Part shown: positions 1 to 12,200 of the stretch, one piece after another | How the letters are laid out: every line of letters begins with the position of its first letter | How positions within the stretch are numbered: position 1 is the stretch's first letter | Source of the DNA: Mycteria americana | Taxonomy: Eukaryota; Chordata; Aves; Ciconiiformes; Ciconiidae | Assembly: GCF_035582795.1 (NCBI RefSeq) | Contig: NC_134373.1 | Location: 17,382,001 to 17,446,000 of the forward strand | Direction: 5' to 3' | DNA length: 64,000 nt | Notes under the pieces: model-generated | Seen by the model: only the letters and a program-made list of their open reading frames with translations | The model's database searches: none | Told to the model about the DNA's origin: nothing | Program-made: the position numbers and the translations under genes

Positions 1-2589
1 GGTTTGGACTCATTTTGTAAACACTTCAAGTGCTTCAGAGCAAAGACTGGTATCAGTTTAAACCAAAGCAGTTTTGAGTTAAAATGCTGCATAGCATACA
101 CAATCATCTCAGTCATGGGCTGATGCTCTGTTCCTCTCACTCTTCTATGGGATCATAGTCTTGGACAGAAGAGCAGGGCAGACAGCTTAAATCTTGGTGG
201 CTAAGTCTTAAACTGCTGCACCAGATTAACCAGTCTTAGTCTGTCAAATCATGATGTCCCCTACTCACTATGTGGGAATTTTTTGTTGAGCACTGAGGAT
301 TTAAGCCTGTAATACTTGTTGCAATGAAAGTAGCGTTACAGGTGTGTTACATGACGTGACAAAACAGAAGTACTATAATGTTCAGTAAAGGATAAATAAG
401 TTGATTTAAGAACCTAGACAAAGAAAGAAAGAAAAAAAAACTTGTAGCATTTTCCAACCTTGAGAAAGTTTTATTAAATTCAGTTGATAGTTTTAAAAAT
501 GAACATTACCAGAAAATATTTTTAAAAAAAACCCTAAAAATATTAATTGCATTGCATTCATATAGTTTCATCCACAAAAGAAAAAAAAAAACCCACAAAA
601 ACTGTGATGAAATATAAACTAGATCTCAAAACCCCCAACACACCCCAGGAAGCTCTGTTTTCTGCATTGTTCTACAAAAGGGTTCTCTGAATAGTGAGGA
701 AGATTAGGAATTAGCCCAATGTATTGGCAAAACTGGAAAAACAACTCAGGAGTCCTGAACAGAAATTATACGGTCAAGGAGAAAACAAGCTATTCCATTC
801 CCACAGCCAGGAATGTGGTATCATTATGGATCAGAGGAATACGTAGGTTAAGAACATTTAGGGAAGAAGTGGGGGAAAAGGGAAGTCGTTTCGCTAAGCA
901 GGGTATGATAAACAAGCCTTTACAAAGCAGGAAGCTGGATTCCTGTTTGAAAAAGAAACAGAGAAGTATGCAGGATCCTTTGTCTTCTGTCCTCCTCCTG
1001 CCTGCGTGAAGCAGTTAAATAAAAGAGTAGCTACAAAAACTACAAGTCATCTGACCTGAAGTGAAAGGAGTGCTGAGAGTGTTTGGTTGTTTCAGCACTG
1101 AAAGAAAAAGCGAGGCTCCAAATGCTTCGAGAGCTCTCAGGGCAAGGTGCAGAGCCAAGTGATTGCCTTTTCAAGTTAGCCGAGGCACTGAAGTACCCAC
1201 GAAGGACCCTGACTCAAGTATAATCTTAGAAATGTATTTATTGCTTCATCAACAGTTTCTATTATTGAAATTATATAGTTTAATAGAATAAAATTAGTCT
1301 TTTACCTCCCTAATATTTTATCTAATTAAAAAAACCCAAAACCAACCAAAAAAACCCAGTTCCAGGTAACCTGATGAGTACAATATGAGAGTAAAGTTCT
1401 TTCACATGTAATAAACTGGAAATCTTTGGAGAGTCGGGGCACACATTTCATTCCTTGTTGTAAGAGCAGGTTTAGGATCTAGGGATTCCCTCCGTAAGAC
1501 CTGCAGTCTCTCATGGCCAGCAATAAGCAGCATTCCTCAGAAAGCAGTACAAGCAGTGCCAAACACCCTGTGTCCCCAAGAATCACACCTTCAGAGAGCA
1601 GAAACCAGAGCTGCGCTTCAGAAGCTGTTCTTAATTGAAAGTTTACAAGAGAAAAAGCAAAGGTCAAGCAGGCAGTATGACAAAAGTGCTGCAGCGGAAA
1701 GCGAGTGACAGGTAAGAAGGAGGGAGGAAAAGAAGAGCACTGATATTGCAGGAAAGTATATGCTTTGCAAATCAGTAAAAAGTATCTCTATAAATGATCT
1801 GGAATTTGGATTGTAGGCTCTAAAACTGTAGTAAATAACCTCTTAGACATGAGTTTGAGCCACCCCCCCCCTTTTTATATTAAAAGGAGATGTATATGCA
1901 TATTGAATATGGCTCTCATTACTACTAGTGACCCTACTAAAACAGAGATGTGCATGTCCAAAAGAAAAGTAAGAGGCAGCACCGTTTTAGGAATCCTAAG
2001 AACAGATGACAGCAGAATCAAAACAAATATTGGGGTTTCATAATAATATGTCGAAACAATTATTTGATTATGTACTTCATCTGTTCTCTCCTTTACATAT
2101 TTTGTAAGCCAACCAAGACAACTAGATGTGCTCATGAAAACCAGTATTTCTTCACAAAGCACCAGTGACAATGGACTCATAATGGCATCCATTTACTTTT
2201 GCAGAATGAAATGCTGGATCTGAATTTTAACTATATGGTATGACTACATGAAAGTTATCATGATTAAAACGTTTTCCTATATTCGAATCAAAAAAATCCC
2301 AGACTCTTATGTACTAATATATACTCAATGTGCACATAAATGCTGGGGAGGAATGGTTCTTTTAAATTATAGCATTTCAGAACATCTCATTATGTGATGT
2401 GATGTTCTAATGTCACTGGTAATCATCTGCATGACAGAACCTGGTGGTAGAATCAAGCCCTATTTAAAGTGAAGTATAATTACGGTAACATTTGCAAGCT
2501 ATATAACTAAGCCTATCCTTTACCCTTAGAAAATATGCAAGTCAAACATAAAAAAAAATCCATAAGCAATTAAGCAATAAGGCCCTAGT

Positions 2590-2760
2590 CAAAGTCATCA
2601 CACTAAGACCATGCTGGTTACGAGATCCCAGGTGTTAGGCCCCAGCTCTGCAAATTCGCCAGCCCCACACTTCACTTCAAGCAAGAATTGGATACAGAGG
2701 ATGTTGTAGTCCTGATTTTGCAAAGCAATCCACAGGGCGCAATGAGGAGGTGGTTTGCAT
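2590..2760. repeat. possible ancient amniote interspersed repeat fragment
   Basis: The segment contains the phrases ggccccagctctgcaaat and cctgattttgcaaagc. They resemble the 'cctgattttgcaaag' wording of old repeats common in turtle and crocodile genomes. The resemblance is from memory and short, so the call is weak. Confidence 0.22.
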
Positions 2761-3858
2761 CACTGGGATTTAAAAACATTTTCTTTCAGTACAAATAGCC
2801 TTGTCCCAAGAGAATTCTCAGAAAATAAATACTCTATTTCCATATTGATGAGAATGAATAAAATGTGCAGTGTTAAACATGTAAGCACAACTATATTTTT
2901 AATACTCTCATCTAATGCTCTATATGCATGTATTTAAGCAATGACAAATCTTTCAGAGCATGTACAAATTAAAGTTTCCTTGTTATTAAGAGTAACAAAT
3001 ATCCCCATCCTTTCAGTAACTACCTTTTTCTAATCAACATCTTAATCCTCCAAAAGCAGAAGCCTTGTATCATTCCCACAATGAGAACTGACTCACATGG
3101 GTATACATCAAGCGCTAACAGAAGAATGAGACTGCTGAATAATAAAGGAAGTAAATCAGTGTCCTGAAAGGGAATTTAAAAAATGTTAGGTATTGCAGCA
3201 ATTGCATGGAAGTGTGAGCTGTTGTGAACAAGAAAAATATTCTGGGATTCCTGACAGTAAATAATTTTTAGAAAGTAGCAAGAAGATACTGAGAACTATG
3301 CTTTCCAAAAAAGTGTGGAGCTTAAAATTTGTAGCCTAAGCAATAAATATTACAGAGTAAATCAATGGAAGATTTCCAATAACTCTGTATTGAAGGGATT
3401 TTCCTCAAAAATAAGCACTGAATAGGACTTCTACTTTACATTATATTTCTTACAGAACTTTGAGTCATAAATTTCAAAATCTAGTATTTTTTTTTTTAAA
3501 TGAAACATCTTCATTTTGCTTTCTTTAGTCCACCATTTTGATTTCACTGTTTATTCCATACTTTGTGGTATATTGAATTAGCTGGTTTTCTGCAACGTTT
3601 CAGTAACATTTTCCTATTGTTTCAGGAAATAATGCATCTCTACTTTTTTCCCCATGCACAGTTTCCCCATACTCTTGTTGTCTGGTGCGTGAGACTGGCC
3701 AGCATCGCAACACAAAAAGGAGATTAAGCCTTTATGCCCCTCTTAAGTCATTCTGCACCTGAAGTGAGCAGTTCGGCTATATGGTCCCCTCTTGCTTTAC
3801 AAAATGCTAGGGAGGAGAGGAGTTTTGCAGATTTTGGGACCACAGTCACTAAAAACTT

Positions 3859-3881
3859 ATCCAGGTTGGCCCAACCTGGAT
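3859..3881. repeat. 23-nt perfect palindrome, 11-bp arms
   Basis: ATCCAGGTTGG is followed by one c and then by its exact reverse complement CCAACCTGGAT. The pairing does not extend beyond 3859 or 3881. No element boundary is visible around it. Confidence 0.9.
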
Positions 3882-5399
3882 GACCAAGGTAGTGCGTAAG
3901 GGCTGCAAAACATGTGGCAGAGGAAGGCTACACTACCCTAGGCACAACCAGGAGTTCCCCAGCTTCTGGGCCCCAGACCTGGCCACTTGGGCTGCCCTGG
4001 GGGCTTGAGACAGGGCAAGGACTCTACACTACTGCAGAAGACAACTCCCTCTTGACACCTACACAGTTGCAAGAAAGTAAAGGAGCCGTTTTCCCACTGC
4101 TGCGACCGGAGCGTGTGATTGAGGGTGCAGTTCTCACAGGAGGGGAAGGAGGAACAGCAATAAAACACGTAAAATGACACTCTTTCACCCACCAGTCCTT
4201 GCAGTGATGCTGCAGGCATACCTGCCACTCCTGGGAAACAATCTTGTGGATTGGTCTATGAATATCATAGTTGACCAAATTTCAGCTGTGGGAGGAACAC
4301 AGGGAATGCATTAGCAGATAACACTGTATTTTTGGCTGTGAGTCAGCATAAGGCCAAGGTACACTACAGCTCAATCAGAATTACTCTGCTGTTGATGCAT
4401 TTCTGTCTTCTGTTTGAAAGGGGAAATTGTGAGTAGTAGCTCCCACCTCACTGCCACCTTCTTCCCCTCAGCAAATACGGTGTCCCACTACATATGCACG
4501 CACTGGGACATGCAATGGATGCTGGCGGTCTGCAGCGCAGCGGTGCTGCCGCACAGCTGGGTTACAGATGTCCCTGCAGAAACTGTCTGGCTCTTGCCTG
4601 AATTAATGCCTTTCTGACCCTGATCCGCTGTGTCCTGTAAGACTTTATTTTCATTATCTCACAAGAGCTGGAAATGAACTGTGAGCATTTTAAGACCGTA
4701 CATAGCATTTTCCTTTTTTTTTTTCCTCCCTATGCATTTAATTACTTTCCACAATCCAAACAAATTTGTGCCTATAATAAGCCACAGGCCTTCTGTAGTG
4801 TGAATCAGTGGTGCTCAATTACTTCAAACATTTCAAGGCCAAAAAAAACCCTCTAATAAGCAGGTATCCTAACAGCATTGTAACTCTCAACATGGTATAA
4901 TGTATTATGTATGTCCTGGACATATTTCAAGTAATGTTTAACCAGCAGCTCATGTGTAAGTGACAGAAGTGGGTGCTGCAGGTGTTACTCGAGGGGCAGG
5001 TGTACTAAGTTCACTCGGTAAATTCACTAAATTTTGCAGAGACACTGGAAGACTTTGGATGGCTTCTCTTCCTTAAGGGAAGTGAGTTGCATGCTTGTTT
5101 GGTATTACCTGTACATCTGACAGGAACCTTGTACATTTGGTAGCAATGGGGTTGTTTTTTCCGAGATGCCTTCACCCAAGAGGTCGACGCTAGACCAGCG
5201 CAGGCTGAACTGAAAGTGGCAATATGCCTGCTATAGAGCTACTCACTTAGGAGTCACTCTATCGGCTTATTTCCCGCTGGGCTATGTTTTTCCCCTGCAA
5301 CAATCTCAACAAACATTTTTATAGTACGGACCAGGCCGGTGAACGCGGCCCGCCCGCACCCGCCGCGCAGCTCCCAGGCAAGGCCGCAGGCGGCCCCGC

Positions 5400-5410
5400 A
5401 AGATGGCCGC
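5400..5410 (+). promoter_or_regulatory. YY1-like site
   Basis: AAGATGGCCGC differs by one base from the YY1 core AAGATGGCGGC. It sits inside the CpG island about 20 nt before the ZNF143-like site. The ATG inside it is not the translation start. Confidence 0.45.
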
Positions 5411-5430
5411 CGGGCGCACGGCGCCGCAGA

Positions 5431-5449
5431 ACTACGCTTCCCGTCGTGC
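5431..5449 (+). promoter_or_regulatory. ZNF143/THAP11-type promoter element
   Basis: ACTACGCTTCCCGTCGTGC keeps the three conserved blocks of the ZNF143 binding consensus at the correct spacing: ACTAC, TTCCC and TGC. It lies about 165 nt upstream of the first-exon donor, in the range expected for a CpG-island promoter element. The match was made by eye against the family consensus. Confidence 0.6.
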
Positions 5450-5559
5450 AGCGCGCCCGGAACCCCGCCCTTCCCCTGCGCTGCGCACAGGGCTGTAGCC
5501 CTCTACGTGCCCGCGCCCAACGCCGCTGCCGGGTGGGGCCTGAGCTCAGCGCGCCCATT

Positions 5560-5614
5560 GTGCGCCGCGTTCCGCCGGAAGTGACGCTGTTTCTGGCTCT
5601 GCGCGGCTGAGGGG
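5560..5614 (+). other. CWC22: CWC22 exon 1, noncoding (5' boundary approximate)
   Basis: A good donor (GGG|GTAGGT) begins at 5615, directly downstream of the ETS-like site. The next acceptor that leads to the start codon is at 6165/6166. The left edge is a guess from promoter motifs, and alternative donors inside the island are possible. Confidence 0.5.
5575..5584 (+). promoter_or_regulatory. ETS/GABP-like site near the transcription start
   Basis: CCGGAAGTGA is an excellent ETS-family core, about 30 nt before the exon 1 donor. ETS sites in housekeeping promoters often overlap the start of transcription, so the start probably lies close by. The exact start cannot be read from the sequence. 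Confidence 0.55.
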
Positions 5615-6165
5615 GTAGGTGCGGAGCTCGGTGGGCCGCGGGTGGTCGGTGACAGCCCTCCGGCGGGCGGGGCGGCGGGTCGCCCTGCTCCCCTTCCCGC
5701 CTTCCCCCCGGGAGTGGGGGGAGTCCCCGGGCGCCGCTCGCCGGCCGGGTCCGTCCGCGTCCGTCCGCGGGTTGGGTGGTCGCGGCCTCCCCTCTCAGGT
5801 CGCAGCTCAGCAGCGGGCGGGGGGACGCGGGCCGGGCGGTAACGCAGCCCCGCGGAGAGCTCGGTGGCCGGCCGGGGCCGGGGCTCGGCGTCCTGCGGCT
5901 GGGCCTGTGAGCAGGGCCTCGGCATCCCCTGCCGCGGCCTGGCCGGCCGGCTGTGCCGAGGTACCCCGGCGGTGGTGCTGGTGAACAGCCTCTCTCTCGC
6001 ACCACAGGTGCTGTGTAACCTGAAGAGATGTGACTAGGTGGGGGGCGGGGGGGCCGTTTGTTTTGTTTTAAGAGTTATGCAAGCATAGCTTTGAAGAACA
6101 AATTAAAAGCGCAGGTTCTACCTGTGTGCAGTAGAAAGTTTTTGATTGGCTTCTATGTGTTACAG

Positions 6166-6277
6166 CTGAAATGTTTTTCATACGCTGAACTCCACCTTGG
6201 ATTGTCTCATTGCTGCGCATTCAGAACTTCATAAAAAGTAGGAAGTCAAGATGAAGAGCAGGGTGACACAAGTAAAT
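6166..6277 (+). CDS. CWC22: CWC22 exon 2 (coding from 6251)
   Basis: The acceptor is TTCTATGTGTTACAG ending at 6165 and the donor is GTAAGT at 6278. The start codon is at 6251 (context CAAGATGA). The first nine residues are MKSRVTQVN, paralleling human MKSSVAQIK. The 85 nt of 5' UTR in this exon include a five-codon upstream ORF at 6171-6188. The exon ends in phase 0. Confidence 0.85.
6171..6188 (+). promoter_or_regulatory. five-codon upstream ORF in CWC22 5' UTR
   Basis: An ATG at 6171 opens a five-residue frame (M-F-F-I-R) that ends in TGA at 6186-6188, 62 nt before the main start. It is in the mRNA only if exon 2 begins at 6166. Its context (TGAAATG) has A at -1 and G at -4 but no purine advantage at +4. 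Confidence 0.5.
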
Positions 6278-9200
6278 GTAAGTGTTCTTAACGCTAAGTT
6301 GTGGGGTTTGATTATTCCCTTATTACTGGTGGTTAGGTTTGCAGTTGATGTTGTGTTAAATAAAACTCCCTGAATGTAAAGCAAACCATAGCCATAATTG
6401 ATAGCAGCTGTTTACAAGAGAAATATTCCTATGAAGTCAGTGGATTACTGTTTCTAACGCTTGTCCTAACAATGGAAGTTGTGAACATTATTAGCATTTA
6501 ATGATAAAGTAATTGGTGAAAAAGTGACTGAATGAATGATGGCTCAACAAAGAACATAAGCATACGGAGGAATGGAGAAAAGAGGTGTTGAAAAATTAAC
6601 AGTGATGTTAAAATGAAGCGATAAAGAGGCAGGAAGTAGCAGTTAATGTGGCAACTATTTCTTACTGTGCAAGTTAAAGCTTTCCCTTTTAAAAGCTGTT
6701 GATGGGATTTTATGAATGGATGGGAATGATTTTTAGGAATGCAAGAAGAAAAAATTGGGTTTAAAATTACTCTCTTAAAATGATGGTTTAGAAATGCCAC
6801 GTTTATAAAGTACACTGAATTTGGGACAGGTTAGCGGAGCAATACTCTTCTGATACGCTGTCTCAAATCTATGGTGTTTCTCTACCTGTGTTTCTAGAGT
6901 TCAACCCTGTATAGGCTTCTTCACTCGTTTGGTTCTCACTTTTCTGACTGATGTGGTTTTTAATAGGGATGCTTGAGGGATAGTTTGATATGTTCTCATA
7001 TCTTCCCAATCTGGTGGTTATGGTAGTGCTCCCTCATCTGTCAAAATAAGCCAGTTGGCAAAAGCACACTGTTGGACACTTTCCGTTAATAATTTTGATC
7101 AAAATGGACAAGGAAGACGACTAACTTGTGGCAGAAAGCCTGGTGATGAAGAGCTGAGGGTGACAAGTTTTTCAGCAAACATGGCTCCTTTTACAAGGAG
7201 ATGTGAGAACTGCCAAATACAGAGACATCTGTAACATTGTTTTATTCCTGTGAACACTTGTCTTTTTGGGTCTGCTTGAGCAAAGGTGGATGATGTGGAA
7301 CTCATGAGAATGGGTCATCCTAAAAAGATCCACCTCTTCCCATCTGCTAAATATTATGCAAATACAGTAACTGTTTTGTGTTTTTCAAAGATTTTTATTA
7401 TCGGTTTCTTGGAAGCTTAGGATACAGTCTTGCATTATATAATTTTGGGGAAAAAAATAACAACATAAGGACTTTTTTTAACCGTGAATTATTTCGGTGA
7501 TCTGCTATATGGTATAGTCCTCCCACAAATGAGTATTGAAAGGGAAAGCAAACCATGGTGAAAATACAGGAATTTCTTGTACTAGCTTTGCCATCAAAGA
7601 TAATGTTACTCTGGAATTAAATTGTCAGATGGATGTTCTTTTGTAGAGATGCATACTCCTAGTAAATAATGCAATGCGTTTGTCTTGTATCATTGTCTTG
7701 GTTGAGGCAAGATAATACAGGGATTAATTTTAACACAGTGTTAGAAACGTACCGTAGAGAAGACTATATTCTAGGATATGCTATAGTGGCCTCAAAAATA
7801 TAAATATTTATATTTACATGTATATACACACCAATTTGAGTGATAGCAAGTCAGCTTCATTGGTCTATTGATAGGATGATGCTTATAATCTTTGTGTTGC
7901 TATTATTTCTTTAGGAATCCTCAGTCAAGGTTGATTTTACTTGCACAGCTCATTGTAAACACCACGCTTGCCATTTAGTAAAGATACTTTTCTTTCTAAT
8001 TAAGTTTTTGGAGATCACTGGGTATAACTGTCCATCAGGGCCTGCTTAGGAAGGAGGTGTCGTTGTATCTATTAACCAACAGTTTTAACTGGGTCTTTGG
8101 TGGGGCAAAAACTAGTGTGCCAGCACGTTAATGGATAGAATGCCACATCAACAAATGAGATGAATATTTCTGCAAAAAGTTCAGTCAAGGTGCATAAGCA
8201 AGTCCTTGTGTTGAGTTTCTGCATCAAGGTGAAGTGTTACCTATTTCACAGCTGATCACCAGCTGATAACATGAGATTATGGTTCTGAAAAATCATAAAT
8301 AATATTTTAAGGGAAGAGAGGACCCTTACAATGAAAGCATAGAGGCCGTAAAAGCTGCTGCTTGGCTGTACCAAAGTAGTTTTGAAACATCTTGATGAGG
8401 TCAATGTCTTTCTATGTGTGTTGTAGATGCTGTCATACTCTGATTTTTGTGTATGACTCCATAATTCTATATGTCATTGTTCAGACCACAGAATTTGCTG
8501 TGAGCTATTTAAGCGTTCATCACTTAAACAATCCTACAAACCTTACATCTCAAAAATCTAGAATTAAATTTACTTCCAGGATCTGTCAAGTGGAACAGTA
8601 TAACTTAGATGTTTATAATATGTGAAGGTAGGAATGACTCATGAGAAAATAAATCATGGTTAGTAAAAAGGAGGAAGGTAAAGAAAAATTATGCAATAAA
8701 GGGGATCTTTTTTTAGGAGAGAGGAAAGACACTCTTCATTAACAGAATTCTACCACTTCTTGTTTCGTATTGCGTGTGATGCAACAAAGTATGGAAGAAG
8801 GAATCAGGAAAGGCAAACCAAAGGTCCATCTGTTCTAGTCTCCAGCAGTAATCGATAGTGGAGGCCTTGACAGGTTTAGGAACAGGGCAACAATAAAAGT
8901 GCTTGCCCACATACTCTCCCAGTCTCTGCCTATTTGCAGCTTCCTGAGCCAGATAATTTCTTTGGTAGCCCATGTGAATTTTTCTTCAGTGTTTGTCCAG
9001 TCTCTTGAACCCATGTAAGCATTTCGCATCTGCAGCATCCTGTAGCAGGGAGTCCAGCCGCTTAACTACTTGTTATTTAGAACCAGGTCTCCTTGTTGTA
9101 ACTGACTGCTGTTAGCTTTATTTGATGACCCTTCTTGTGAAGGAGTAGGGAACCAAAGACATGGAATGCTTTGATCTCAAGATATGTGCTCACAGTAATT

Positions 9201-12200
9201 AACATAAAATGTTGGCACTTGATTTTTCTTTCTGTTTTCTTAAAGCATGGTTCCAGTTACGAAAGGAAGGAAAACTACAGTTCACGCCAAAGAAGTTTGT
9301 CTCCAGAGGACAGGTAGAATGATTGATTTTTATACCCTACAATTCTGTATATGTACCTCACATAGCAAGTTATATAAGTTAAAAAAAAATTAAAAATCAG
9401 GTTCTGTTTCTTTTTATATATTACCATAATTTAGCAGTGAAAAGTAAGTGTAGGTCTAATAAAATACTTAAACATCCATAAAGCAGTAATTAAATAAATT
9501 GTTATTAAAACTAAACCTTTAAAACATCCTTAGCATTCAGTTAAATTGTCACAGGACTTGAAAATAAAAATTAGATGCCAGCTTTTTGCTTGGACTCACA
9601 TATTGCTGGTACCACAATTGTCACTTTAGAGCAAGATTATTGATGCCAGCAGGAGGCCGAGAAATATCACTTGCAGTGCAATCTACTGAGGCATGAGATG
9701 AACTATTACCAGTTTACTTCTATTTTTACATTTTAATTGGAATTAAACCTTTGTACTAAACACAATATAATTTTTTTCTAATAGTGTCTATTCTGTTTCG
9801 TGCTACACAGGCAAAAGTAGGTGAAACGAATGCTTATGTTCCAAGGAATGCACGGTGCTGAATTTACCTTTGGCATTTGATGTTATGACCATTTAGCATT
9901 TCATTTTAAGTTCTAGGAGGAGCTTCCTTTTACAGTGCTTCTCTTGATTTTTGGTTACTTTTTGCTGACAACAAATTATTATAAAAGGAGCATCTTCTCT
10001 TTCAATGATGGGTATATTGAAACTCAAGTTGCAGAAGTGGAACAGTTAGTATGTATGTAACATTGTATTGCAAGTGGATATTAATAGCGTTTCTTTTCTA
10101 AGTCTATTACTAAGAATGTTGTGGCTTGGGTTCCAAATAGGGATATAGAGCGTGACAGGCCTCCATCTCCCAGAAAGAGAAGGTACTCTGATGATAGCAG
10201 ATATGATCAGGAATATTCAAGAAGGGAACACTATGATGACAGAACTTCAGAAGGAAGGTGAGTATCAAGCCCTTTCTTAATCAGTAAGGAAATACTCATT
10301 TTAAAGAATAAAACATGAAAACTTTTCATGAACCCTTGGGTGTTTTGTGGTGGGGTTTTTTGTTTGTTTTTGTGGGGGGTGTTAGTGTTTCTTTTTGTTT
10401 GTTTTTTAGAAGGATGGAAAGGGGGAGAGAGAGACATCATGAGAAATGGGAGGAGAAAGAATCTGATCGAAGGAAGCAGAGGAGATACTCATCACCTGAT
10501 CACAGGAGTCCAGAGAGGTCAACAGTCCAGAGCTCACTTGCTCATGATGAGACCACTTCAAAGAAGAAGAAAGAAGAAGTGGATCCAATCCTTACTCGCA
10601 CAGGTGGTGCATATATTCCACCTGCCAAGCTCAGGATGATGCAAGAGCAAATCACTGATAAAAATAGGTGAGTTAAAAGTAACATATTAAAATTTTTACT
10701 GAAAAGCAAAACAGTAAAGGGTTTTAGTGAACGTTGGTGAAAATGGGATACCTTTTGAGGGCTGTGATCATTCTTTTGAAGGTATATTTTTATCAGAAGA
10801 AAGGTAAGAGAATCAGATTATGACTGTACCTGCTTCTGCTGCCAAGTTTAAATGGAAAGGAGAAGTGGGATACAGAACATAACCAGCGATTTTTTTGGAA
10901 TATCTTAGAAAATGAACATACTGGGTTATACTATATCTGCGGAGAATTACATTTTGGTATATCATGTTGATTCAGTTATTTCCTAGTAGTTAGGTGTATA
11001 ATTTTGAACTAGTCTTCATATTTATGCAGTGAATATTTTGTTACCTATTTTAATTATTACAACTTATATTCACATTTCCATGTACATATATAAATTCACT
11101 CAGTGCTACCTCAAATTTATGCAGTAATAATCTGTGATACCTTTGTAATAGCTTGGCATATCAGAGGATGAGTTGGGAAGCCTTGAAGAAGTCAATCAAT
11201 GGTCTTGTCAATAAAGTGAACGTTTCCAATATAGAAAATATCATTCATGAGCTCCTTCAGGAAAATATTGTTCGGGGAAGGTAAGTCTTGGAATTTTAAA
11301 ACAATTCTTTTGCTTTTCTGCTAATATGTATTCTGTTCACATGTACATCACTGTGTGCGCTATGTGTAGTGTATGGATGCTAGTCAGATTTTAAAATTAA
11401 CCTTAGGCTATATTGTCCTATGCAGAGTAGTCCCCTACTTGGGGAAGGGATTGTATGCTTGGAGGAATAAGAGTGCAACAGATGGTATATGTTTCCTTTT
11501 CTTAAAGGTTTTACCTACATATTTTACTTGAATAACTTGCAATTTACAGGTGTCTGTCTTATTTACTTTGGTATTCCAGGATTTTTTCTGTGGGACAAAT
11601 AATATTTGTAGCTGGTATCTAGCAAAACAAGTTTCACTACATTTATCTGGCTGGATTGTTTATTGTTGTAATGTACAGAAGATTATTACGCTATTTGAGC
11701 TCAGTACTAAGTCACGGTGACTGTGCAAGTGCTGTATGATGACTTTCCTTGCTTTAATTTTGATGTCAATAGAGGTTAAATATGCTAACCTAAAGGAGTA
11801 TGGGTTTCTTAGATTGGCTACCATTTAAACAAACAAAACCAAACCACTACCAACAAAAAACCCTCTGAACAAAATATCCAGAAATAATTCTGTTACATTT
11901 CAAACAGATAGCAGCACTTTTTCTGTCACAACTTAATTGCAGTTATTTGAGGAGCTTATAGCTGAGGAATGCAACTTACATGAATGTCGTACCTGATGGG
12001 AAGATCAGAATCCTGCAAATAGCATAAAAATAACAGAAGAGAATTAAGTAAAATCTAGAGTGAGCAAGTAGTTCCTGAATGTGATTTCTGTTAAAAGTAA
12101 TAATGAATTCTCAGTCTGTTGTAGAACTGCTTTTTACTTGCCTGCATTTCATGTCCCCAAAACTTAATTTTCATACAAGCAGTAATATTTTAGTTTTAAA

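Larger units (their letters stand above)
1..5300. other. intergenic DNA upstream of CWC22
   Basis: This is AT-rich sequence with many stops in all frames and no open frame above about 105 codons. I recognise no protein family in it. It holds homopolymer A and T runs, a near-perfect palindrome at 3859-3881, and a possible ancient repeat at about 2590-2760. In the human gene order I recall, the next gene on this side is distant and divergent, so a gene desert is plausible here. Unannotated UTR or lncRNA exons cannot be excluded. Confidence 0.6.
5330..6040 (+). promoter_or_regulatory. CpG-island promoter of CWC22
   Basis: About 700 bp are strongly GC-rich and dense in CpG, rising sharply out of AT-rich flanks. 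The island lies just upstream of the first CWC22 exons and spans the predicted first-exon donor at 5615. It carries YY1-like, ZNF143-like and ETS-like sites in order and no obvious TATA box. This is the usual architecture of a housekeeping promoter. Several long open frames cross it on both strands, but they are composition artefacts. Confidence 0.88.

Noticed and set aside
5319-6005. 228-codon minus-strand open frame over the CWC22 promoter
   Set aside because: It has the same GC-driven artefact composition, and no splice or family support exists for a divergent coding gene.
6009-6036. Possible extra 5' UTR exon (CACCACAG acceptor, ACTAG|GTGGGG donor)
   Set aside because: The donor is poor and the exon very short. 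Splicing from 5614 to 6166 explains the start-codon exon without it.
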